A DNA stretch of 64,000 nucleotides, from assembly GCA_026686845.1 (NCBI GenBank), contig JAIVEN010000021.1, positions 17,378,001-17,442,000 on the forward strand. Reading direction: 5' to 3'. The notes below the pieces were generated by a model, which was not told the DNA's origin, did not search any database, and was given only the letters and a program-made list of their open reading frames with translations. Below are positions 54,183 to 64,000 of the stretch, piece by piece. Source of the DNA: Adenanthera pavonina (lineage: Eukaryota; Streptophyta; Magnoliopsida; Fabales; Fabaceae). The position numbers were made by a program, and so were the translations under genes. How positions within the stretch are numbered: position 1 is the first letter of the stretch; every line of letters starts with the position of its first letter.

Positions 54183-56284
54183 ATGGCATCAACATTCACA
54201 GCAATGTCTTCAGTTGGCTCTTTTGCTGCCCCTCGGTGCAGAGTAACGGATAGGAAGCTTTCGTCATCTGCCTCTATTTCTTCATTTTCTTTTGGTAGGA
54301 GACATGATTTACTTATTAGGAGAAATCGATCTCCCATGATTTCTGCCATGGCAAAGGAGTTGCACTTCAATAAAGATGGGTCAGCTATCAAGAGATTGCA
54401 AGTGAGCTTTTCAAAAAGACATTTTTCTCACTCATTTGAAGTTTATTAAATGGGTCAATGATAATATAGTTCAACTCCTAATACAATGAAATCTTATTTT
54501 GTTCCAGAGTGGTGTTAACAAGCTTGCAGATCTTGTTGGGGTTACACTTGGCCCGAAAGGAAGGAATGTTGTTCTAGAGAGCAAGTATGGCTCCCCTAAA
54601 ATTGTTAATGATGGAGTGACTGTGGCCAAAGAGGTTTGCTATTTCTTTCTCTGTCTTTCAAAGTTGCTTTTGATATACGTTGCTATTATGGTGTGTGTAA
54701 TTAATTTACAGATTTTGTATAATATTGCAGTATTGTGTTCTTATCATATCAATAGTTTTGGTTCATTTCATTCATGGATGTGACAAGATTTTTTGGAATG
54801 CTTCAAACTATATTTTGCATTGTTGTCTCTCAAATATATGGGACAAATTATGTTTACCTTTGTCTTTCTTCCACCACCTCTCAAAGGTTGAATTGGAGGA
54901 TCCAGTGGAGAATATTGGTGCCAAGTTGGTGAGACAAGCAGCTGCCAAGACAAATGACTTGGCAGGTGATGGAACCACTACATCTGTTGTTCTTGCCCAG
55001 GGTCTTATTGCAGAAGGTGTCAAGGTTTGTTCTAGTGTTTATGATAATTCTATGTTTAGAAATTGAGACATTTATTGGTCTGCTTCATACAATTAAAATA
55101 CTATCAGAAATTGATAATTTGTCTTTTTTATGTAGCTTCTTTAAGTTGCGCTTATTTAAGATTGATAAAGCAGTTTTGACTCATGAACAATCAAATTTGC
55201 AGGTTGTGGCAGCTGGTGCTAACCCTGTACTGATCACTCGTGGCATTGAAAAGACAGCAAAGGCTCTTGTATCTGAGCTTAAACAGATGTCAAAAGAGGT
55301 GATGCTTTTTAATTTTATTCTTTCATTCAGCATTATAATCATATATAGGTAGTTCTTCCTAGTTCTTGGTTATTGCTATGATTTTATTCATGTCTTTCGG
55401 TCAAGATGTTATAATTGCTTGGAATGCAGGTTGAAGATAGTGAGTTGGCTGATGTGGCAGCAGTAAGTGCGGGAAATAACTATGAAGTAGGTAATATGAT
55501 AGCTGAAGCAATGAGTAAGGTTGGTAGGAAGGGTGTTGTGACACTTGAGGAAGGAAAGAGTGCAGAGAACAATCTCTATGTTGTTGAGGGAATGCAATTC
55601 GACCGTGGATATATCTCTCCTTACTTCGTTACTGATAGTGAGAAAATGGCTGTTGAATATGAGAACTGCAAGGTGTGACATTTGTTTTAAGTGGTGACAT
55701 TTGTTTTTTGTGCTGCTATATTGTCAACTGTCTTTATTTATCTCGTTCGTGTATTTTTACAGTTGCTATTAGTTGATAAAAAGATAACAAATGCAAGGGA
55801 TTTGATTAACATTCTGGAGGAGGCAATTAGAAGTGGATTCCCAGTTTTGATTATTGCGGAGGACATTGAACAAGAAGCTTTAGCAACTCTTGTTGTGAAC
55901 AAACTTAGAGGAGCATTGAAGATTGCAGCCCTTAAGGCCCCTGGATTTGGAGAGCGAAAGAGCCAGTACCTTGATGATATTGCCATCTTGACCGGAGGTC
56001 TTTAACTAAATTAGTGTCCTTTGTTTGGGTGTCTAATCAGGAAGTGCACGGGTGTCACTTCCTCCCGAGTTCCCAGTTGCTCACAAGCATGTGTCTTTCC
56101 AATTGGCAGGTACTGTAGTCAGAGATGAGGTTGGCCTTACTTTAGACAAAGTTGGAAAGGAAGTTCTGGGTCATGCCTCCAAGGCGGTGCTTACTAAAGA
56201 TACTACAACAATTGTTGGTGATGGGAGCACGCAGGAAGCTGTAAACAAGAGGGTTGCACAAATTAGAAACCTAATTGAGGTTTG

Positions 56285-56351
<67 letters not shown>

Positions 56352-58490
56352 TTTTCTCAACCTGCATACTACAATCATTTTTTTCAGGTGGACATTGCAT
56401 GTGTGTGTATACATGTGAATATTAGTGCAGAATGCATGTGAATTATAACCATAAGATACAACCAAGATTGGAAAGATATTTATACTGCATGAAATGGTAG
56501 TTTTTGGCTTATACACAAACATGAATGGATAAATGCATGCAATCACACCCTCATACACGTGTGTAAACAGACATATTGTGACCATAATAACGGCAGCTGG
56601 AAGGGAGAGATAGTTATCTTTCTTTGGGTTTTAACTAGGTTTTTGCATATTACTGCAGGCTGCAGAGCAGGAGTATGAAAAGGAGAAGCTTAATGAAAGA
56701 ATTGCAAAATTGTCAGGTGGTGTGGCCGTGATACAGGTAAACGTACTGGCCTCTGATAATTAACCAGTTTTGACCCTGCCTGCTATATTGGTTCAAATAA
56801 TACAATATTTCTGTTGTGTGTAGGTTGGAGCACAAACTGAAACTGAGCTCAAAGAAAAGAAATTGAGAGTTGAAGATGCTCTCAATGCTACAAAGGTAAT
56901 GTTTTATTTTCTTATTGTGGACTACACTTCCTCCTTAGGTTCTTTTGGACGTGAGTTAACTATTGTGTTGCATGTAGGCTGCTGTTGAAGAAGGTATTGT
57001 AGTTGGTGGTGGATGTACGCTGTTGAGACTTGCATCTAAGGTGGATGCTATCAAGGAGGGCCTTGAAAATGATGAGGAGAAAGTAAGCCACTTAAATGAA
57101 TTGGGAAGAACTAGAGTTTCTTAAATGTGGAAATATTTGTTTGTGTGCTCTGAGAAATGTTCATGACAGCTGTTGTTTTATAACGCAAATTGTCCATTGC
57201 TTTATTTGTTGCAGGTTGGCGCAGATATTGTAAAAAGAGCTCTCAGTTACCCTCTAAAATTAATTGCCAAGAATGCTGGTGTAAATGGTAGCGTGGTCAG
57301 TGAAAAGGTACTACCATCATTTGTTAAAACCAGAATTTTTTATTCCTCTATCAATTTTGCTTGTGATGATATGACTGAATGTATTGTGTGTTCAGGTTCT
57401 GTCCAGTGATAATTCACGATATGGATATAATGCTGCCACCGGAAAATATGAGGATCTAATGGCTGCTGGGATCATTGATCCAACAAAGGTGATTTACTGC
57501 TCAATCACTGCATGAGTTTTTGCTTTTACCTTGTCTACTAGTGGTTTGGCAGCTCTCTCTGGTTGAATTCTTTAAAGTTACTTCTGATAAATCAATCTTA
57601 GGTGTTACATTTAGGGAAAAACTTAGGCACTTAAACTTATATATTTTACGTACTTTATTCCAATTAAATGTGGCCATTTTTTTTTAACATATTTTTAAAT
57701 TTAAAATCTACATGACATGATTTGATTTGGTAAAAGTGTGTTAAGTATACAAGGTGAAGTCTTCTCCTTACATTTTATTGTGGGTTTCTTTTCTTTTCTT
57801 TTTTTGGGCAACTATTGGTGGGTTGAGACACATTTCTGTCTGCACTGGTACATTTGGATACCTTACATCAGGGAAGTGTTGAATACTGTGAAATCACATG
57901 TCCATATTTCTTGGGTATGGATAAGCATATGTTAATAAGTGTCAGCCGCCATTTTAAACTATGCAATTCTTAGAATGCATAGTATTTGATATTAGAGTGG
58001 TCTAAACATTGGTGCAAGAATCACATTATACGAAGTAAGGGATCACTGATGATATATCCTGTCATAAAAGAATTTTTGTGCATTATGTGAAACTTGCTTC
58101 TGCTCTTGTTACCCAGGTGGTCAGATGTTGCCTGGAACATGCAGCCTCTGTGGCCAAGACTTTCTTAATGTCGGACTGTGTGGTTGTTGAGATTAAGGAG
58201 CCCGAACCTGTACCTGCTGGCAACCCTATGGACAATTCAGGTACGTAGCGGAAGAGCTAATTCAATGAGTGTGATCGATTACCAGTATTTGTGGGTATGG
58301 GTATTTTGACTATTTTTGCACACTCCATATGTGTGAGAGTCTAAGTATCCTGCATGTTAGAATGCCAAATCTGTTTAGTTATAAAGGATCAAAATTTTAT
58401 TTGATCTAATATTTTATTGGTAGTTGTTTTTTATTTCCTTATGTTAAAATAAAACTGCTTTTCCTTTTTCTCGCAGGATACGGCATCTGA
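54183..58490 (+). CDS. CPN60B: Chaperonin-60 beta subunit, chloroplastic
   Basis: Fourteen coding exons: 54,183-54,401; 54,508-54,633; 54,887-55,024; 55,203-55,298; 55,430-55,672; 55,763-55,997; 56,110-56,279; 56,659-56,736; 56,824-56,895; 56,978-57,082; 57,215-57,307; 57,396-57,488; 58,117-58,240; 58,477-58,490. They sum to 1,806 nt, 601 codons plus TGA, all in frame; Arabidopsis CPN60B is about 600. This plastid GroEL homologue forms 14-mer rings with the alpha subunit and folds imported and plastid-made proteins, including Rubisco large subunit, with ATP and CPN20/CPN10. Visible features: a Ser/Arg-rich transit peptide to about residue 50, mature start near [11 protein letters not shown]-site TLGPKGRN and DLAGDGTTT (GDGTTT 142-147), apical-domain block [13 protein letters not shown], and the chaperonin signature [12 protein letters not shown] (460-471, with V in place of the usual P). 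All introns are GT-AG. The last exon is only 14 nt. Confidence 0.97.
56285..56352 (+). repeat. (CT)n microsatellite in CPN60B intron 7
   Basis: About 68 bp of almost pure CT starting 5 bp after the exon 7 donor, with one TTTC interruption near 56,337. It creates spurious Ser-Leu and Glu-Arg open frames on the two strands. Confidence 0.97.
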
Positions 58491-59294
58491 GGAGGCAGCG
58501 GTTGCAATCAACCTACGACGAGAACAATTTTTTTTTCCCTTTTTTGTTTTAACAAATTTTGTAACCACCTTGTTTGTAGTACAGCGGATGCCTATGTGTC
58601 CACTTGATAGAGCGATGTCCTGGATTTTTTTGAAGTTAAATGATTTATAGTTTTGTTCATTTTCTTCCGTGTTCTTTCACATGGAAATAGACAAAATGGT
58701 AACTTCTGATTTTCCGCGGTTCTAACGTCTCCATAAGGATTGGCCGCGTTCAAAAGATGAAGGTGAGTGTAGAAGATCTCTAGAACAAGTTACAATATTA
58801 TAGTTTTCCATAACGTCACAAATTAGTTAGTGAACCAAGATCTTAATAATGCCCGACTGACAGTCCACCATTGGGAATAGAATTCGAATCCTCATTGCCA
58901 CTCTGGAGACACCTGGAATTGAGCTGAATGGACCTTTAATAGTGAACGCGTACTTTATATAATTATTTTATAAATCATAAATCAAATCAGTCTTTTATTT
59001 TAATTATAAAATGTGGAATAATTTAAATTTTTCACTTGTGTTTTGCATTTGTTTTATTCTGCAACTAAATTTAAAAAAACATAATTAAATTTGAAAAAAA
59101 TCAAAATAAAGTAAATTTTGGCTTATTTTAAAGTTTTCAATGTTCTCTTTTGAAAAAAAAAAAACCGGAGGTTCGAGAAAATTTAACTCCTCAAAATGTA
59201 TGAGAAAATAACATGACTACGTAATAATATATCTCATGTTGCCCATTTTTGAATAACATGAGTAAGCACTCAATTTGAAAGTTTGAGTCTTTCC
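58491..59294. other. CPN60B 3-prime UTR and AT-rich spacer
   Basis: The UTR probably extends to about 58,680 (T-rich with TTAAATGATTTATAG). No further gene. GAATTCGAATCCTC near 58,880 resembles a tRNA B box, but no A box or fold supports a tRNA or SINE. Confidence 0.45.
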
Positions 59295-61376
59295 TCTTTG
59301 TTGGGGAAAGGGAGAATAATATTAATTCAAGCAGATACATCAGGGTGCAGGATCAAAAAGAGCACCCAGCAAGAGTACAGTGTGTACAAGGGCAAAAAAG
59401 CCAAACAGCCCAAGCTACTAGCACATTTAGAAAGTAAGTGGCTTCCTTGGTTTTGACAGTGTGAATTACAAGAGCTCGCACCAATGTAGCCACAATTTCA
59501 GGGGCAAAAGTTTCCTCGCTGAAAATTCTCGTTTCTAACTTCCCAGAGTTTCCAACACATGATACCGAATGTGGTTTGCCATAGAGATTGACCTGGGTTC
59601 GGTTTGATGTGTTTCTCAAGCCATGATTGAAAATTTTCATTAAAAAAATCGGGTAAGATGTGGCTTGGTGTGAGCCGGAGCCAACACGCTCGGGCAAAGG
59701 GACATTGTCGTAGGACATGGTCTTCGGTGCCCCCGTTACAGGGTGACCAAGAATCTTCATTGGTCATACGTCTCCGTCTCCTATCGTTGTGAGTTACTTG
59801 TTTTTAACTGCTAGCTAGAGAAAGGTTTTGATTTGTTGAGCTCTAGGCCAATGCCATTCATGATTCCATTTTCTTTCGACTTCATTCCAACTGCTCCATT
59901 GGGTTACGTCATAAGCAGAATCTACAGTGAAGATTCCATTGGGTGACAGGTTTCATCGACAGTTTGCTTCTCCATTTATGTTGGTAGGTGGAGTTATTTT
60001 GGCAATCTCTAGAGCTATATCAGGCGAAAGAAGATGTTGGAACCTGTCCCAGTTCCAGTTGCCTTCATTATCAACAAATTCACCAATAGGCTGTAGGACT
60101 TGTCCTTGGTCAATGTCAGCATATGCAAGGTGTTTGAGTGGACCGAGATCTCCAACCCGGTTATCATCCCAGAACTTCACTTTCGTGCCATCACCCGGTT
60201 GCCAAATCAGGCCTAATTATGTGGTGTCCCATTCTTCGGAGAGGCATCTCCATAAGTGAGAGCAGGATTTGTTGTTGAAATTCTGAGGATTTTCAGTTTT
60301 CCAGTTATATTTTGCTCCTAGGATTTTTACCCAGAGTGCATCAGGCTTTGCAGCCAAGTTAAAAGCAAGCTTTGATAAAAATTAAAAAGGCGTAGTTTTG
60401 GGCTTCTAAACTTTTAAGCCCACATCCCCCTGTCACTTTTGGCTAGCATAGATCAGACCACTTGACTAAACTAACTCCTTTCCCTTCTTCTGAAAAGCCC
60501 AGATAAATTTGCGCACATGTTGCTCAAGTTTTTGACAGCACATACGCAGAAACCCAGTGGTTTGCATAGTGTAATATGGGACAGCTTCAACTACTGATTT
60601 GGCAAGCGTAATCCTACCTGCTAAGGAGAGTTTCTGAGCTTTCCATCCTACAAGCATCCTCTGTACCTTCTCTTCCAGATAACTGTAGGTAGCCTTGGTG
60701 ACTTGGTCATGCAAGATTGGGACGCCAAGATATTTTGCCTAGGTTGTTAGTTCTCTCAAAGCCAAGTTGATCACACATTGATGTCGCATCTTGTTTGTTG
60801 ACATTTTTGGAGAAGAACACTCTTGCTTTGGATTGGCTCACCAGGTGCCATGAAGAAATGCAAAAATCATGAAGAATATTGTTAATGGTTCTGACTTGCT
60901 CCTCATCCGCCACCCTAAAGAGTATGAGGTCATCGGCAAAAAATAAATGCAAGAATGGTGGTCCATGTCTCCCCATTTTTATGGGCTTCCAAGCACCAAC
61001 TTCCACTACATGGTTGATGGCTTGAGAAAGGCATTCCATGCAGTGGACAAATAAGTACAGTGATAGAGGGGCACCTTGTCGAACTCCTCTAGATGGATTC
61101 AACATATGTAATGGGCTTCCATTCCATAATACTTGCATTGAGGAACTAGTGATGCACTTCATAATTAAGTCAACAAAGTTAACAGGGAGTTTGGTATCCC
61201 TTAGTATGTCAAAGATAAAGCTCCATTTCAGCCGATCAAAACCTTGTCGAGATCCACTTTGATAGCCATCCACCCTTTCTTCCCTTGCTTTTTCTTCATT
61301 GAGTGTATGACTTCCTGGGCAATGATAATGTTGTCAGTGATGTTTCTCCCTTTAATGTAGTTAGACTTGTAAGGGA
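59295..61376 (-). mobile_element. L1-type LINE, 5-prime truncated and mutated
   Basis: On the minus strand, ORF2 fragments occur in order. The RT core covers 60,707-61,370: GRNITDNIIIAQE, KVDLDK, GVRQGAPLS in which the usual Pro after Leu-Ser is lost, and the catalytic FADDLILF. The thumb/maturase-like segment is 60,466-60,714 (LSLAGRITLAKSVVEA). A C-terminal part follows (59,953-60,180, KFWDDNRVGDLGPLKHLA). The zf-RVT region is 59,498-59,767 (CNGGTEDHVLRQCPFARACW, CWKLWEVRN). There are several stops and frame changes. The 5-prime half (endonuclease) is absent, because similarity stops at 61,376, where a TGTTAGG repeat begins. The 3-prime end near 59,295 is approximate. Confidence 0.88.
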
Positions 61377-64000
61377 GTGTTAGGTAATGTAACACCTTAT
61401 ATTATGGCTTATTTCCCATGTATTAGATCATTCTAGATGTTTTTCATCATGGTTTAGAGACTAGAATCATAATATAATAAAAACAGAATTTTTCAAAATT
61501 CAGGGCACTGTTCACTTGGCAATTTCCATCTTACCCGATGAACTTTGAAAATTCATAACTAAATCTAAAAAAATCATCTTGATGTGATTCAAGTCTCTAA
61601 AATTTTCTCAAATCCATATCTACATGGGAAAAATGTAAAATAGTAACTTATTTGGGCCAATTCGTACAGTACTTTCGTGGACATTTATTGTTCATTGGGT
61701 CATTTTTTCTGCCTTCCAGTTTCCTGGCCTCAAATTTGAAAAATCATATTTCATTCTATCCATGACCAAATTATGTATAATATATATCATTGGAAAGCTC
61801 TATATGTTCACTTCTAGAAATATTTTTATTATACATTTATTTCACCTACACAGGGCATAACTTTAACTTAAATCATGAAGGATTAGAATCCAACTCTTAC
61901 TAAAACAGTTTTGGGAAAAACTACATATCTCCTATTATATAGCTCCAATTAACTTCAAATTAGTGGCATATGAAACTTGAAATATAGACCTTTTTACACA
62001 TATAAACCACTGAATATTTGGAGCCTTGTACGATTTTATATTAGCTTTTGAATTTTCCAGTACTTACTTTTTAGTTTTCAGTTTTTCCATTCTTGCCCTA
62101 TTCTGAACCCTGACTTAGAAAATTCATCATTAATTGTACACAACTCCAAATTGGGTGAATAGAGTGTCATATTAAAGTTTGAGATTCCCTCTATCTGGTA
62201 TAAAAATACCATAAACCTGATCTCACATGAAGTATAGAATAAGGGTGAATGAAACAGACATGTCTGGAAAATGCTCTGTTTCAGTCTATATTTCCATTTG
62301 CTTATCAAAACCCTTGTAAATGAACTCATTTTGGCATGAAACTTGGTGGAACATAACTTAACATCACAATATCCAGAACTGAAAATTCTCATGCATTTTC
62401 CACAACATGAACATAATAATCACTATTTTACAATTTCATATAAAACAAGACACAAATAACCATTCACATTATAACACAATGGCTTACAACATCATTTCCT
62501 TCTTCATGCCTTTTGCTCCTTCCTTAGCTCTTTTGCATTGGTTCTCCCTAGCATGGTTAGTCATTGAAGGGGGGGTGAGATTCAAAGAATCTCAGTAGCA
62601 ATCACCATTCATGCAATCATATTATCACATTAAGCATATAATCATCATAAAACATCATCTGAATACTTTTAAACATTTATGCCATAACATTTTATAAAAA
62701 TTTTGGCAGAATTTTATTTTGTATTTTGGACTTCCCAGGGTCTCAAAACCCTCAATTAACTCAGCCAACATTCTAAAAGCATCACAATTGATCATTACAA
62801 ACAATAGCAAGTCATCAAACTCATTGAAATTCACATGACAATATAAGGCAAGAATAGGTAAATTGCTACCTTCATGCTCTCTCTTACTCTTCAACTTGAT
62901 ACCAATGCTCCCACTAGCTTCCTTGGGCTTCTTCAAGTCCTAATGCACCATCAAACAACTATTCAAGTTAATGGTTTCATGACTTTCTTCAAAAAGTATT
63001 CATGAAACCTTAATTCTTCAAAAATTCACCAAAAATTCATTCCTAATTAAAAAATGATGAATTATACCTCTATTCCATGTAATTTTTCATGAGGAATCCA
63101 AATATGACCTCATAATTGCCAAATTCCATCTCTAACTAGGTTACTATTCATTCCGAATTAAGCTTCAAAAAGCTAAAAATTTCACTTTCTTAATCTTAAG
63201 TTTTTTCATGAAATCATCACTTGTTCCTAAGGTTTTGGACCATGAGAAACTCATTTTTGGCATCAAATCCATGAAATTCCAACTCTAACCATGAACAGTA
63301 ACTCGAAAAAAATCAGGGAAATTCAAGAAAAATTACTACACTTTATTATACAACAAACTACTTGCATATTCAACCTTTAAATGTGTAGTCTAACATTTCC
63401 CCCATGTTCTATGGTTTGTAAACTCATTTCCTTGCTAAATCATGTTTGGATGAAACCCTAAGAGGAAGAGGAAGAATTTCTACTCCATGAATCATGCTTT
63501 AAACACCATGGATAGAAAGCTTAGGATGATGGAAGGCAAACTTACCAACTTGAGCTCTTGATTTGGCCTTAAGCTTTCTCTTCTTCCTTCTCTCTTTTCC
63601 CCTTCCTTTTCTTGCATTCTCTTCCTCTGGTTTAACTACTGGTTTACGCGTGAAAATGAAGAAGAAAGAAGGCAATTAAATGACTTATGGCTAATCATGG
63701 TTAATTGGTAAAAGTAACCATGCTTACTTTTTTGTCTCATTCTTTAAGAAGTTTGCCTTCAAATAATCATTAAATAATTAGGACAATTGGCTGCAGCAAT
63801 TCACGCATGAGAGAGAGGGAAATGTGTCCAAAAATTGCCCAATTTTCCTACTCCAGATATACCTCAATTCGGGTACTTTTTAATCGTACCGATAAAATCA
63901 TCTTTACAGTAATTTAGTATTTTTGAGATACAGGACTATTCTAATTTTATTTTTATATTTCCATAATTATCCTGTCCCAAATGGTATCTGTGTATGGCCC
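61377..64000 (+). repeat. Large LTR-like repeat, copy 2, runs off the window
   Basis: Starts TGTTAGGTAATGTAACACC against the LINE and continues non-coding to the window edge. Blocks from about 61,420 to 62,060 match 310-965; later blocks match 24,660 onward and 26,850 onward in the same order. The right half contains a pyrimidine-rich block (63,580-63,630), a 7-G run with GGTGAGATTC near 62,569-62,582 and CGTACCGATAAAATCATC near 63,885. Likely a long LTR or solo LTR; family unassigned. Confidence 0.6.

Noticed and set aside
54167..54391. Antisense ORF over CPN60B exon 1
   Set aside because: A shadow of the transit-peptide exon, with no independent support.
56271..56585. Arg-Glu-rich and Ser-Leu-rich ORFs in CPN60B intron 7
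   Set aside because: Produced by the CT microsatellite; the intron boundaries are clear.
58810..58930. tRNA or SINE suggested by GAATTCGAATCC
   Set aside because: No A box at the right distance, no cloverleaf, no target duplication.

Overview
This is eukaryotic, plant nuclear DNA, most likely from a eudicot. The evidence is spliced genes with GT-AG introns, a chloroplast chaperonin and a mitochondrial dehydrogenase subunit with organelle-targeting N termini, plant-type Ty1/copia Sireviruses, LINE, SINE and Stowaway relics, and AT-rich spacers. The species cannot be named from the sequence alone.

Layout. Positions 1-27,660 are a nest of retroelements. An old, non-coding, LTR-like repeat (about 296 to about 27,660) has been split by three Sirevirus-type insertions: a decayed full-length element on + (1,106-12,429, target duplication AATAC), a much younger full-length element on - (12,679-24,654, AAAGA) and a solo LTR on + (25,077-26,732, AGCTT). 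A second, co-linear copy of the old repeat begins at 61,377 and runs off the right edge. Positions 27,660-31,200 are AT-rich spacer holding a Stowaway-like MITE (28,146-28,444) and a SINE with a 14-bp target duplication (28,933-29,069).

The first gene, 31,941-48,597 (+), encodes the E1-beta subunit of the mitochondrial branched-chain 2-oxoacid dehydrogenase: 13 coding exons and 357 codons, all joining in frame. It is stretched to about 16.7 kb mainly by transposons. Intron 1 holds a LINE 3-prime end inside an LTR-like repeat, a second copy of that repeat, and a gypsy gag relic. Intron 6 holds a complete 5-kb copia element in antisense (38,650-43,659, AAAAT). One intron uses a GC donor.

The second gene, 54,183-58,490 (+), encodes the plastid chaperonin-60 beta subunit: 14 coding exons and 601 codons, compact and apparently intact. 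These two genes are also near neighbours in Arabidopsis, where an ECT/YTH gene sits between them; no such gene is visible here. Downstream, a 5-prime-truncated, mutated LINE (about 59,295-61,376, -) abuts the second copy of the large repeat.

The two host genes are not a pathway. One serves branched-chain amino-acid catabolism in mitochondria, the other protein folding (including Rubisco large subunit) in chloroplasts. I found no tRNA, rRNA or CRISPR array. No undescribed system is proven. The less expected signals are the motif arrays shared by the Sirevirus LTRs and pol-env spacer, the acceptor-like gag/pol boundary shared by two diverged Sireviruses, the 18-bp inverted repeat upstream of CPN60B, and the layered insertion history.
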